From NCBI GenBank assembly GCA_036501535.1, contig DASYAE010000003.1:1-64000 (forward strand): DNA of 64,000 bases. Direction: 5' to 3'. The translations under genes and the position numbers were made by a program. Each line of letters opens with the position of its first letter. The stretch's first letter is position 1. The notes below the pieces were generated by a model that did no database searches, was not told the DNA's origin, and saw only the letters and a program-made list of their open reading frames with translations. Origin of the DNA: DASYAE01 sp036501535 (lineage in GTDB: Bacteria; Actinomycetota; Actinomycetes; Streptomycetales; Catenulisporaceae). This document shows positions 31,887 to 40,857 of the stretch, in pieces.

Positions 31887-34800
31887 CTAGGGCAGCGTCC
31901 AGTTCTGCGCGTTGGTGTTGTTGCAGGTGTAGATCTGCAGCTGCGTGCCCTCGGTGGTGCTCGACCCCGGATCGTCCAGGCACAGGCCGGACTGCGGGTT
32001 GACCAGCGAGCCGTTCGCGCCGGACTCCCACTGCTGGGCGCCGGTGCCGTTGCAGGCGTAGTACTGCACCAGCGTGCCGCTGGTCGTGCCGCCGCCGTTG
32101 ACGTCGAGGCAGCCGCCGAGCACCTGGAGCGTGCCGTTGCTCTCCACGGTCCAGTTCTGCGCGCCGGTCTGGTTGCAGTCCCAGATCTGGACCTTGTTGC
32201 CGTTGGTCGTCGCGCTGTTGCTGTCGTCCACGCACAGGGCGGAGGAGACGCCTGAGACGATCGGACCGGTCGGGGCCGCCGTCGAGGACGAGTTGGTGAA
32301 TCCGATGGCGAAGATGTGCAGGGCGCCCGCGCTGGCGTTCGACGGGAGCCGCACGCTGCTGACGGTCTTGCCGGACTCGAGCGCCGCCGGGGCGGTGGCG
32401 AACGCGTACGTCTTCACCGAGTCCGATGAGGCGCCCGCCTGGTTGCGGTAGGCGCTGGAGACCGCGGTCGTGTTGCCCGAGCTCGCCGAGGCGCTGCCGC
32501 CGTTGAGTGTCCAGTCCGACAGCGTGATCGAGACGTTCTGGGTCGTGCCGTCGGTGTAGGTGACGGTGGCCGTGCCGGTGGACGGTCCGTTGGTGGCGGA
32601 GCCGAGGAACGAGATCGACCCGGTGCCCGAGACCTTCACGCTCTGGCCGTTCGCGTCGTAGTTGTCCGCCGATCCGGCCGCCGGGCTCGGCCAGGTGAAG
32701 CTCACCCCGCCGGCGGAGACCGTCGAGCCCGGATTCACCCCGGCGTTCGACAGGGCGGTGGCCGAGTAGCTGAAGCCGTCGCCGTCGAAGTCCGCTGCGG
32801 ACGAGCTCGAGTCGTTGGACACGCCGATGTCGGTGTAGGTCGGCGAGCCCGCGTAGGACGGCGGGGCGGACGACGCGGACGAGGCCCACGAGGTGTCCGC
32901 CGCGGTGCCCAGCGTGTAGCCGAGCATGCCGCCGCTGGTCAGCGCCCCGGACGGGGCGTAGGCGTTGTTCCAGGAGGAGCCGTTCCAGGTGGCCGACTGC
33001 ACGTACGGGGCGTTGTCCGCCGCGCCGCTCCCGTTGACCGTCAGGGTGTTGCCGCTGGGCAGGGTGATGATCTCCTGGGTGAACATCGGCGAGCCGAGCG
33101 CGAGGTTCGCGGTGCCCGGTGTCTCCGGGTACATGCCGAGCGCCGACCACACGTACCAGGAGCTCATCTCGCCCAGGTCGTCGTTGCCGGCCAGGCCGCC
33201 GGCCGCGTCGGTCCAGATCTGGTCCTGCACCTCGCGCACGATCTTCTGGGCCTGGTACGGCTGGCCCACGTAGTCGTACTCCCAGGGGATCTCCAGGCTC
33301 GGCTCGTTGGACAGGTCCATGTAGCCGTTCTGGCCGGTCAGCTGGGAGGTGACGGTGTTCAGGTAGGAGGTCAGCGCCGAGTCGCCGCCCATCGCGTTCG
33401 CCAGGCCCTGGACGTTGAACGGGACCATCGGCGTGTACTGGTACGAGTCGCCCTCGACGAAGTTCGTGCCCGACGACGCGGAGAATCCGGACTCGAACGG
33501 GCCGTTCTCGCCGCGCGGCACGATGTAGCCGTTGGAGAAGTCGAACTCGTTCTGCCAGTCCTGCGCCCGGTTGGCGAAGGTCGTCTGGTCGGCGGTGTTG
33601 CCCAGCGCGCCGGCGAACGCCGAGATGGCGAAGTCGGCGCTGTCGTACTCCAGCGTCGTGGAGGCCGGGCCGTAGTAGTTGCAGCAGCCGTAGCTGCCGT
33701 CGTCGGGCAGATATCCGAGCTGCTCGAGGTAGTTCAGGCCGGGGCGCACGTTGTTCGTGTTGGTCGCCTCGGCGACCATGTCGGTCAGCGCGGCCGAGGT
33801 GTTGAAGTTCGTCGCGCCGAACGCGTAGTACTCGGCCAGGATCGAGTCCGCCGGGTCGCCGACCATGACGTAGGTCTCGCCGTTGTCCTCGTTCCACTTG
33901 GGGAACATACCGGTCTGCGCGTAGTCGTCCACGATCGACTCGGCGGTGTCGGAGGCGACCGAGGGATCGATCAGCGCCTCGAGCTGGGCCTGGGAGCGGT
34001 AGATGTCCCAGCCCGAATAGTTGCCGTAGACGGCGCTGTGGCCCGAGTCGACGGTCTGCACGCTGCCGTTGAAGCCCGGGTACTGGCCGTTGACGTCGCT
34101 GATCACGTTCGGGTGCAGCAGGGAGTGGTACAGCGCGGTGTAGAACACGGTCTGCTGGGCCGAGGTGCCGCCGGCGATCTGGACCTTGCCGAGCAGCGAG
34201 TTCCAGGCGCTCTGGGCCGCGCTCTGGGTGGACGAGAAGTTCCAGTTCGGGTTCTCGGTGGTGCGGTTGCTCACCGCGTTGGCGACGGAGACGTAGGAGA
34301 CGCCGATCTTGGCCTGCACGACGGCGTTGCTCGTGGTGTTGAAGGTGACGTAGCCGTCGTTGGCCGAGACCTGCGGCGTGGCGTTCGGCGTGGCCTGCGG
34401 GACGGCGCCGTGCAGCGTCGGCTTGTTCACCGGCTCGGTCGCGTTCGGCGAGGCGGTCTTGGCCGCGGGCTTGGTGGTGTTGGCGACCGCCTGCGTGCCG
34501 TCGGTGCTGAACGACTGGCTGAAGACCATGTCGAAGTAGAGCGTGTACTTGTTGGTGGCGCCGCAGAAGCTGCCGCTGGTGACCTGGCCGCTGACCTCGG
34601 TGTTGCTGACGACGTTGAACTGCTCGCCGCTGTCGCCGTTCTGGCTGCCGTTCAGCTTGAAGATCAGGTTGGCCTGGGTGGTCGACGGGAAGGTGAACTG
34701 GGCCATCCCGCTGCGCGTGGTGGTGGTCAGCTGCGTGGTGACGCCGTTGCTGGTGGTCACCGAGTAGTAGCCGGGGCTGGCGCTCTCGTTGGAGTGCGAG

Positions 34801-35183
34801 AAGGAGTCGGTGGCGCCGGTGTTGACCGAGCCGACGGTCGGCAGGATCGGGACGTCGCCCTCCGCGCCGCAGCCGGGGCCGGACAGGTGGTCGAGGCTGA
34901 AACCGGTGATGGAGGAGTCGCTGTAGGCGTAGCCACCGCCGTCCGGGCGGGAGGGCGTGTCAGGGCTCCACTGCACCATCCCGAACGGGCTGTCCGCGCC
35001 CGGGAAGTCGTTGGCGTTGTTGGCGGTGCCGATGAACGGGTTCACCAGCGAGGCGGGGTTGCTGACCAGGGCCGCGGGAGCGGCCGCGTGGGCGGCCGGC
35101 GCGGACGCGGTCAGGGCCGCCGCCGTGGCGACGGCCGCCAGGACCGCGAGGCGCGGCCTGGCGATGGCTGTGGGTATGGCCAT
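31887..35183 (-). CDS. Secreted GH92 alpha-mannosidase with ricin-type lectin domain
   Basis: A 1098-residue exo-alpha-mannosidase. The signal peptide (1-33, ending APAAHA) is followed by the GH92 N-domain (VNPFIGTANNANDFPGADSP) and the catalytic barrel with KWNEDNGETYVMVGDPADS and GNDDLGEMSSWYVWSALGMYP, the family's acid-cluster motif. About residues 795-965 are a beta-rich module (IGVSNDSSSSAADFDGDGFS, TYTDGTTQNVS), and the last 130 residues a ricin B lectin with QIWDCN and QIYTCN repeats. GH92 enzymes are calcium-dependent and trim alpha-linked mannose. ATG 35183 has AAGGA upstream. A hairpin at 35391 separates it from the importer genes, so it may have its own promoter. Confidence 0.92.
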   Translation of the reverse strand: MAIPTAIARPRLAVLAAVATAAALTASAPAAHAAAPAALVSNPASLVNPFIGTANNANDFPGADSPFGMVQWSPDTPSRPDGGGYAYSDSSITGFSLDHLSGPGCGAEGDVPILPTVGSVNTGATDSFSHSNESASPGYYSVTTSNGVTTQLTTTTRSGMAQFTFPSTTQANLIFKLNGSQNGDSGEQFNVVSNTEVSGQVTSGSFCGATNKYTLYFDMVFSQSFSTDGTQAVANTTKPAAKTASPNATEPVNKPTLHGAVPQATPNATPQVSANDGYVTFNTTSNAVVQAKIGVSYVSVANAVSNRTTENPNWNFSSTQSAAQSAWNSLLGKVQIAGGTSAQQTVFYTALYHSLLHPNVISDVNGQYPGFNGSVQTVDSGHSAVYGNYSGWDIYRSQAQLEALIDPSVASDTAESIVDDYAQTGMFPKWNEDNGETYVMVGDPADSILAEYYAFGATNFNTSAALTDMVAEATNTNNVRPGLNYLEQLGYLPDDGSYGCCNYYGPASTTLEYDSADFAISAFAGALGNTADQTTFANRAQDWQNEFDFSNGYIVPRGENGPFESGFSASSGTNFVEGDSYQYTPMVPFNVQGLANAMGGDSALTSYLNTVTSQLTGQNGYMDLSNEPSLEIPWEYDYVGQPYQAQKIVREVQDQIWTDAAGGLAGNDDLGEMSSWYVWSALGMYPETPGTANLALGSPMFTQEIITLPSGNTLTVNGSGAADNAPYVQSATWNGSSWNNAYAPSGALTSGGMLGYTLGTAADTSWASSASSAPPSYAGSPTYTDIGVSNDSSSSAADFDGDGFSYSATALSNAGVNPGSTVSAGGVSFTWPSPAAGSADNYDANGQSVKVSGTGSISFLGSATNGPSTGTATVTYTDGTTQNVSITLSDWTLNGGSASASSGNTTAVSSAYRNQAGASSDSVKTYAFATAPAALESGKTVSSVRLPSNASAGALHIFAIGFTNSSSTAAPTGPIVSGVSSALCVDDSNSATTNGNKVQIWDCNQTGAQNWTVESNGTLQVLGGCLDVNGGGTTSGTLVQYYACNGTGAQQWESGANGSLVNPQSGLCLDDPGSSTTEGTQLQIYTCNNTNAQNWTLP

Positions 35184-35390
35184 GTTGTGTAAGGGTCCTT
35201 TGAGGCGGGGGTCCGGGGACGGACCTGTGAGCGCTGAAAGGCACACGTGCCGGGATGTCCGGGGACGCCGGGGCGTCCGACGGGCTCCGGTGGCCGGGCG
35301 GCGCCGCGCCCTCGGACGCCGGGTGGGCGTCCGCCGCGTTGGGTGGAGGACCGTTGGAACGGGGACAGGGTATTCAGTTGTGGTGCGCGA

Positions 35391-35425
35391 CCCGCGCGGA
35401 CCGGCCGGCGGCCGGTCCGCGCGGG
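35391..35425 (-). terminator. Strong hairpin between the sugar-binding protein and GH92 genes
   Basis: Perfect 16-bp stem (arm CCCGCGCGGACCGGCC, 35391-35406 with 35410-35425) and a 3-base loop, 51 bases after the binding-protein stop on the minus strand. It should end or attenuate the importer transcript before GH92. The remaining gap to 35184 holds no gene I can see. Confidence 0.7.
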
Positions 35426-35475
35426 ATGCCTGTGGGCCCGGCGGATCAGGGGTCAGAGGCCGGGGGACCGGGCGG

Positions 35476-36465
35476 TCAGGAGGAGCAGCTCGACTCGTAG
35501 ATGTAGGGCTTGACGTTCGCGTCGTTCATGTTGGCCGTGGTGATCGCCACCAGCGGGGTCAGGATGTTGGCGGTGACCGTCTTGCCGTCCAGCGCGTCGA
35601 CCGCCTGCTCCACCGCGTCCTTGCCCTCGACGGCCGGGGCCTGGGCGATGGCGAGCTGGATGGTGCCGTTCTGCAGCATGGTCATCTGGGCCGGGTCGGC
35701 GTCGAAGGTGGCGACCTTCACCTTGCCGGACTCGTGGGTGGCCTGGATCGCGGTGGCCGCGCCCTCGGCGGTGACCACGTTCGCCGCGAACACGCCGGCC
35801 AGGTCAGGATTGCCGGCCACGTCGCCCTCGATGTCCGAGGTGGCGATCGCGGTCGTGTCGGTGTCATCGTACTGCGTCGAGAGAAGCTTGACGTTCGGGT
35901 ACTTCGACTGCATTTCCTGGGTGAAGCCCTGCACCCGAGCGTCGGTGGTCGAGGTGCCCGACTTCACGGTGACCACCGCGACGGTGCCCTTGCCGCCGAT
36001 CTGGCCGGCGAGCTGGTCCGCGGCGAGCTTGCCGCCCTGGGCGTTGTCCGAGGTGATCCGGGAGACGCCGAGCGAACCGTCACTGGACGAGGTGTCCACG
36101 AACACGATCTTGGTGCCGTTGTTCTGCACCCGCTCGAGGTCGCTGTCCAGCGCGGTGGAGTCGGTCGGCGCGACCAGCAGCGCGTCCGGCTTGGTCGCGA
36201 TCGCCGCGTCGATCAGCGGCTTCTGCTCCGGCACGGTGAAGTCGGCCGGGCCGGTGACGGTCAGCTTGACCCCGAGCGCGGCGGCCTCCTGCTCGGCGCC
36301 GCACTCCATGGTCACGTAGAAGTTGTCGCTCTTGGTGCCGACTATCAGCTCAAGGCTCTTCGTCCCGCCGGACGAGGAACTGCTGGAGCAGCCGGCCGTG
36401 GCCGCGGCGACGAGGGAGACGACGGCCGCGGCGCTGAACAGGGCCGAGGGTGTGCGGCGGTGCAT
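35476..36465 (-). CDS. Sugar ABC transporter substrate-binding lipoprotein (ribose/galactose type)
   Basis: A 329-residue lipoprotein with signal peptide and lipobox ATAGC (lipidated Cys26), a Ser/Gly linker, and a type I periplasmic-binding fold (LELIVGTKSDNFYVTMECGAEQ in part, PDALLVAPTDSTALDSDLE, KIVFVDTSSSDG, VAAN near AGVFAANVVTAEGAATA). This is the family of ribose, xylose and galactofuranose binding proteins. ATG 36465 has AAGGAGGAG upstream. It sits downstream of the permease and ATPase and upstream of GH92, so mannose or a mannoside is a likely ligand. That is an inference from context. Confidence 0.88.
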   Translation of the reverse strand: MHRRTPSALFSAAAVVSLVAAATAGCSSSSSSGGTKSLELIVGTKSDNFYVTMECGAEQEAAALGVKLTVTGPADFTVPEQKPLIDAAIATKPDALLVAPTDSTALDSDLERVQNNGTKIVFVDTSSSDGSLGVSRITSDNAQGGKLAADQLAGQIGGKGTVAVVTVKSGTSTTDARVQGFTQEMQSKYPNVKLLSTQYDDTDTTAIATSDIEGDVAGNPDLAGVFAANVVTAEGAATAIQATHESGKVKVATFDADPAQMTMLQNGTIQLAIAQAPAVEGKDAVEQAVDALDGKTVTANILTPLVAITTANMNDANVKPYIYESSCSS

Positions 36466-36526
36466 GGGCTCCTCCTTGCGGAACTGGCGCGGCCACCTCG
36501 TTGTGGCGCGCCGATCTCGGGCCTCG

Positions 36527-37651
36527 TCAGCTGCGCTCGCGCAGCCGGCGGCGGAACTGGTCGAGGTAGACCGCGGCGCCGAGCACCAGCCCGATCGCCA
36601 CGTACTGCCAGTACTGGTTCACCGCGAGGATCACCAGGCCGGTGAGCAGCATCGCGGGGATGAACACGCCGAGCAGGGTGCCGAACATGGACCCGCGGCC
36701 GCCGAACAGGCTGGCGCCGCCGAGCACCACCGCGGTGATGACGGTCAGGTTGTCGGTCGAGTGGCCGGAGATCGTGGTGGTGCCGAAGTAGGCCAGCGAG
36801 AGCAGGCCGGCCGCCCCGGACAGCATCCCCTGCAGCGCGTAGACCTTGATCAGGTGGAGGTCCACCTTGATGCCGGCCCGCCGGGCGGCCTCGGCGTTGG
36901 AGCCGATCGCGTAGGTGTAGCGGCCGAAGGAGGTGTAGGACAGGATCAGGCCGAACACGAGCGTGAGCGCGAAGCTGATGATCACCAGCCACGGGAGCCC
37001 GCCGACCGAGCCCAGGCCGATCGTCTGGGCCAGCCGGTTCGGCACCGAGCGGACGTCCGAGCCGCCGGTGATCAGGTAGCTGATCCCCTCGGCGACCAGC
37101 AGCCCGGCCAGCGTGGTGATCAGCGGGGGCACCTTGGCCTTCGCGATCACGAAGCCCTGGATCGCGCCGAAGGCGAGGCCGACCGCGACCGCGATCAGCA
37201 TCCCGACCAGGATGACGCCCCAGCCGGCGTTGGTCCCCGAGCCCGGCTGGCTCTGGTAGTACTCGCCGGCCACGACGCCGGCGAAGACCAGCACCGAGCC
37301 GACCGACAGGTCGATGCCGGCGGTCAGGATGACGTAGGTCTGCCCGATCGCCATCACCAGCAGCGGCGCGGCGTTCGCGGCGATGTTGCTCAGGTCCCCG
37401 GTGGTCAGGAACTTGCCGGGGGACGCGATGGAGAAGTAGGCCATGATCGCGATCAGCGCGATCGCGGTCCAGGCCTCGTTCAGGGTGACCAGGCGGCGCA
37501 GCGCGCTGCGGGCGGTCAGCGGCCCGTCGTCGGGGCCGCCGGGGCTGCCGGATCCGGTGGTGCCCGGCAGGACCCATGCGTCCTGCGGTGGCGCCTCGCT
37601 CTGCGGCATCCCGGCGATCTGCGTCTGGGCGTCGAATTCCGGCTCGCTCAT
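36527..37651 (-). CDS. Sugar ABC transporter permease (RbsC-like)
   Basis: A 374-residue inner-membrane permease with a 50-residue cytoplasmic lead and about ten helices. RbsC/BPD_transp_2 features: GQTYVILTAGIDLSVGSVL, GFVIAKAKVPPLITTLAGLL, TYAIGSNAEAARRAGIKVDL (the ATPase contact loop) and TAVVLGGASLFGGRGSMFGT. The ATG overlaps the ATPase TGA (ATGA). The long in-frame lead inside the ATPase gene is rejected. A single permease gene means a homodimer is expected. Confidence 0.9.
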   Translation of the reverse strand: MSEPEFDAQTQIAGMPQSEAPPQDAWVLPGTTGSGSPGGPDDGPLTARSALRRLVTLNEAWTAIALIAIMAYFSIASPGKFLTTGDLSNIAANAAPLLVMAIGQTYVILTAGIDLSVGSVLVFAGVVAGEYYQSQPGSGTNAGWGVILVGMLIAVAVGLAFGAIQGFVIAKAKVPPLITTLAGLLVAEGISYLITGGSDVRSVPNRLAQTIGLGSVGGLPWLVIISFALTLVFGLILSYTSFGRYTYAIGSNAEAARRAGIKVDLHLIKVYALQGMLSGAAGLLSLAYFGTTTISGHSTDNLTVITAVVLGGASLFGGRGSMFGTLLGVFIPAMLLTGLVILAVNQYWQYVAIGLVLGAAVYLDQFRRRLRERS

Positions 37652-38439
37652 GATGCCGCCCGCCCCGCGCCGTACTCCGGGCCCTGCCCCGGCCCGCGCA
37701 TCGCCAGCGCGCCGGTCATCGCCCCGACCAGCTCTTCGACGCTGGTGTTCCGGCCCTGATAGCTGGCCACCCGCCGGCCGAGCCGCAGCACCTCCACCCG
37801 GTCCGCCACCGCCAGCACCTCGGGCATGTTGTGGCTGATCAGGACCACGCCGATGCCGCGGTCCCGGACCCGCTTGATGGTGTCGAGCACCCGGCCGCGC
37901 TGCACCACGCCGAGCGCGGCGGTCGGCTCGTCCATGAAGATGATCCTGCTGGCGAAGTAGACCGCGCGGGCCACCGCCACGGTCTGCCGCTGCCCGCCGG
38001 AGAGCGTGCCGACCGGCGCGTGCACGTCCGGCAGCTGCACGCCGAGGTCGGCGAACACCTCCCGGGCCTTGCGCGCCATCGCGCGGCGGTCCAGGATCCC
38101 GAGCCACGGCACGAGGTACAGCTCCCGGCCGAGGTGCAGGTTCGCCGCCGCGTCCAGGTCCGGCGCGAGGGCAAGGTCCTGATAGACCGTCTCGATGCCG
38201 TGGCGCTGCGCGTCCAGCGGGCCGGAGAGCTGCAGCGGCAGCCCCGCCAGCGTGATCGCGCCGCCGTCCGGCCGGATCGCGCCGGAGAGCACCTTCACCA
38301 GCGTGCTCTTGCCCGCGCCGTTGTCTCCGATCAGCGCGGTGACCTCGCCGATCGCCGCGCTGAAGTCGGCTCCGTCCAGTGCCTGGACGTGCCCGTAGCG
38401 CTTGTTGATGCCGTTCGCCTCAAGACCTGCCTCTGCCAT
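37648..38439 (-). CDS. Sugar ABC transporter ATP-binding protein, single domain
   Basis: A 263-residue ATPase: Walker A GDNGAGKST, Q-loop YQDLAL, signature LSGGQRQ, Walker B IIFMDEPTAALG, H-loop ISHNM. RbsA-type proteins usually carry two ATPase domains in about 500 residues; this is the single-domain form found with some xylose-type systems. It is the first gene of the importer operon, with a LacI-type operator at 38478-38493 in its promoter region. The ribosome site is weak. Confidence 0.9.
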   Translation of the reverse strand: MAEAGLEANGINKRYGHVQALDGADFSAAIGEVTALIGDNGAGKSTLVKVLSGAIRPDGGAITLAGLPLQLSGPLDAQRHGIETVYQDLALAPDLDAAANLHLGRELYLVPWLGILDRRAMARKAREVFADLGVQLPDVHAPVGTLSGGQRQTVAVARAVYFASRIIFMDEPTAALGVVQRGRVLDTIKRVRDRGIGVVLISHNMPEVLAVADRVEVLRLGRRVASYQGRNTSVEELVGAMTGALAMRGPGQGPEYGAGRAAS

Positions 38440-38477
38440 GGCGCCCGCTCGCGGATCCTTACTGCTCGGTGCCCGGG

Positions 38478-38493
38478 ATGGTAACGTTCACAC
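38478..38493. promoter_or_regulatory. LacI-type operator upstream of the importer operon
   Basis: ATGGTAACGTTCACAC centres on the palindrome AACGTT, the typical core of LacI-family sites. It lies 39 bases before the ATPase start. The same TAACGTTC octamer recurs just before the lacI-type gene at 38678-38685. Confidence 0.5.
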
Positions 38494-38670
38494 AGCGAGT
38501 CAACGGCGGCCGTCGTGGTCCGTCAAGATGACCCCGATCGATCTGTGACTCCAGCGTGATGAGACCGTGACCTTCATCCCATGAAAAGGGGATCAAGCGG
38601 AGGAAATCGAGTACGGACGCGAAACCGGGGAACGGGACCGAAGGTGCCGAAGCCCTGGCTTGCCGTTTCT

Positions 38671-38690
38671 TGCGTGATAACGTTCCCATC
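38671..38690. promoter_or_regulatory. LacI-type operator before the regulator gene
   Basis: TGCGTGATAACGTTCCCATC again carries TAACGTTC and ends directly at the ATG 38691. The right half resembles an ideal half-site (GTTCCCA). Binding here would block the regulator's own expression. Together with the site at 38478 it marks a divergent autoregulated pair. Confidence 0.5.
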
Positions 38691-39716
38691 ATGTCCAGCG
38701 AGAACCGGGTGCCGACGATGCGGGACGTGGCGCGGGAGGCGGAGGTCAGCCTGATGACCGTCTCCCGGGTGGTCAACGGCGAGCCGGGCGTGCTGCCGGA
38801 GACCGCGGCGCGGGTCGAGCGGGCCATCCGGAAGATCGGCTACCAGCGCAACGACATGGCCCGGCACCTGCGCCGCAACGCCACCGGGACGCAGACCGTG
38901 GGCCTGGTCATCGACGACCTGGCCAACCCGTTCTTCGCGGTGCTGGCCCGCGCGGTCGAGGACCAGGCCCGGCTGCGCGGCTACCTGGTGCTGATCGGCA
39001 GCTCCGGCGACGACCTGCGCCGCGAGCGCGAGGCGGTCTCGGCGTTCTGCGCGCGCCGGGTGGACGGGCTGATCCTGGTCCCGGTCAGCGGTAGCCACCG
39101 CTTCCTGCGCACCCAGCTGGCCCGCGGCACCAAGGTGGTCTGCGTCGACCGCCCGGCCGAGCAGCTGCAGGTGGACACGGTGGTCGTGGACAACCGCAAC
39201 GGCGCGGTCAACGCGACGAACCACCTGCTGGCACACGGCCACCGGCGCATCGGCTATCTCGGCGACCGCCTGGACATATGGACGGTTAAGCAGCGCTACA
39301 CCGGGTTCTGCGACGCCCTCGCCGCGGCGGGGCTCGAACCCGATCCGCGCCTGGTCCGGCACGGACTGCGCTCGCGCTCCGACGCGGCCGCCGCGGCCGC
39401 CGAGGTGATGGCGCTGCCCGACCCGCCCACCGCCTTCTTCGCCAGCAATGACCTGACGTCGGTGGGCGCGCTGTCCGGCCTCGGCGCCCGCTCCGGCCAG
39501 GTGGCCGTGGTCGGCTTCGACGACTTCACCCTGGCCGACCGGCTGAACCCGGCGGTGACCGTGGTGGCTCAGGACCCTTCCGCGCTCGGCGCGACCGCCG
39601 CGCAGCTGCTGTTCGCCAGGATCGAGGGCGAGACCTCGGCGCCGCGCGAGGTGGTGCTCTCCACCAGGCTGGTCAAGCGCGGCTCGGGCGAGATCGCCCC
39701 GCCGAGCGCGGCTTGA
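38691..39716 (+). CDS. LacI-family transcriptional regulator
   Basis: A 341-residue repressor. The helix-turn-helix and hinge helix are PTMRDVAREAEVSLMTVSRV and VNGEPGVLPETAARVERAI. The effector domain begins TVGLVIDDLANPFFAVLARA and has DGLILVPVSG, VCVDRP, GHRRIGYLGD and FFASNDL, a sugar-binding fold like the importer's own binding protein. ATG 38691 is chosen over an in-frame TTG at 38670 because an operator occupies that stretch. It is divergent from the importer operon and is its probable regulator; the inducer is likely a mannoside or mannose derivative. Confidence 0.9.
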   Translation: MSSENRVPTMRDVAREAEVSLMTVSRVVNGEPGVLPETAARVERAIRKIGYQRNDMARHLRRNATGTQTVGLVIDDLANPFFAVLARAVEDQARLRGYLVLIGSSGDDLRREREAVSAFCARRVDGLILVPVSGSHRFLRTQLARGTKVVCVDRPAEQLQVDTVVVDNRNGAVNATNHLLAHGHRRIGYLGDRLDIWTVKQRYTGFCDALAAAGLEPDPRLVRHGLRSRSDAAAAAAEVMALPDPPTAFFASNDLTSVGALSGLGARSGQVAVVGFDDFTLADRLNPAVTVVAQDPSALGATAAQLLFARIEGETSAPREVVLSTRLVKRGSGEIAPPSAA

Positions 39717-39720
39717 GCGT

Positions 39721-39820
39721 GGCGGTGCCGGTGGTGCCGGGTGTGCCGGTTATACCGGCGGTGCCGGGCCGGTCGTGCCAGTAGTGCTGGTGATGCCGGG
39801 TCGGCGGTGCCGGTGGTGCT
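39721..39820 (+). repeat. Degenerate 9-bp tandem repeat tract (GTGCCGGTG)
   Basis: About ten imperfect copies of GTGCCGGTG run through the gap after the LacI stop. In one frame they read VPV, VPG, VPV, IPA, VPG, but that frame soon stops and lacks a ribosome site. It appears to be non-coding and could vary in copy number. Confidence 0.6.
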
Positions 39821-39887
39821 CGCCGAGATAGTCAGCCGCGATATTCATTTGCCGGGCTGCGAGACGTGGTCGGATGCTGTTGCGGTG

Positions 39888-40808
39888 GTGAATCTCGGTG
39901 ACGCGGCGCGGGCATGGCGCGCGGACGGGTTCGTGGTACTTCCGGGCTTCATCCCCGAGGACGAGCTGCGACCGGCCCTCGGCGAGCTCGGCCTGATGTT
40001 CCCCTCAGCCGACGGCTTCCACGACGGAACCGATCCGCGGCGCGATCACTTCCTGGGTGACGAGTTCGCCGGGATCGACGGCTTTCCGTTCGCGAGCACC
40101 GAGGTCGGCCTGCTCGCGGTCCACCCGCGTCTGGTGGATCTCGCCGAGGCCCTGCTGGCCGAGCCGGACCTGCGGATCTACAGCGCCGAAGCGTGGGCGA
40201 AGTACACCGGGGCCGCGGACTATGAGCAGAACCTGCATCGCGACTACCTCAATCACACGGTCCTGGTCCCCAGCGACGACCCGGGATGTCAGCAGGTGGA
40301 GATGTTCCTCTACCTCACCGACGTTCCCGAGCAGCTCGGTCCGCCGCACATGCTCTCCCGCGCCCACTCCGGCGACCTGCCGGCCAAGCCCAACTGGTAT
40401 CCCCGCGAGGACGTCGCGGACGGCGAGTCAGGGTACATGGCCACCGGCGGGAGGCCGGACCTCTACGAAGCGGAGCTCTCCGGCGCCGGGCCGGCCGGAA
40501 CCGTCGTCGCCTTCGAGGCCGGCACCTTCCACCGCGGCACACAACTGACCGCGCCGCGAGGTGTCCGGTACAGCATGCAGATCTGCTACCGGCCCGCCGC
40601 GGTGCAGTGGGCGGACCGGTCCGCCTGGGCCAACAAGTCCTTCGAACCTGCCTGGAGCCGCTTCGTCGAGCGTGCCACGCCCCGCCAGCTGCGGCTCTTC
40701 GGCTTCCCGCCACCGGGTCACCCCTTCTGGACGCCACGGGCACTGGCCGGCATGGCAGAGCGCTATCCCGGGCTTGACCTGGCACCGTGGCGTCCAGTCG
40801 AGGGCTGA
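39888..40808 (+). CDS. Phytanoyl-CoA dioxygenase (PhyH) family protein
   Basis: A 306-residue Fe(II)/2-oxoglutarate-dependent oxygenase. The double-stranded beta-helix carries the H-x-D iron ligands in NLHRDYLNHT, the distal histidine in TFHRGTQLTAPRGVRYSMQ, and the arginine expected to hold 2-oxoglutarate in the same stretch. The N-terminus WRADGFVVLPGFIPEDEL is typical of PhyH. The family hydroxylates varied small molecules; the substrate is unknown. GTG 39888 is chosen by homology, but TTG 39849 and an ATG-led frame from 39741 are in frame, and none has a good ribosome site. The start is uncertain. Confidence 0.8.
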   Translation: MNLGDAARAWRADGFVVLPGFIPEDELRPALGELGLMFPSADGFHDGTDPRRDHFLGDEFAGIDGFPFASTEVGLLAVHPRLVDLAEALLAEPDLRIYSAEAWAKYTGAADYEQNLHRDYLNHTVLVPSDDPGCQQVEMFLYLTDVPEQLGPPHMLSRAHSGDLPAKPNWYPREDVADGESGYMATGGRPDLYEAELSGAGPAGTVVAFEAGTFHRGTQLTAPRGVRYSMQICYRPAAVQWADRSAWANKSFEPAWSRFVERATPRQLRLFGFPPPGHPFWTPRALAGMAERYPGLDLAPWRPVEG

Positions 40809-40857
40809 CCTTCACGCAGTTCGTGATCTGACGCGACTCAGTCGGCCGCTCGGCACG

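Noticed and set aside
34038..36645. Long Gly/Arg/Val-rich plus-strand frames
   Set aside because: Antisense to GH92 and the sugar-binding protein, with shadow composition.
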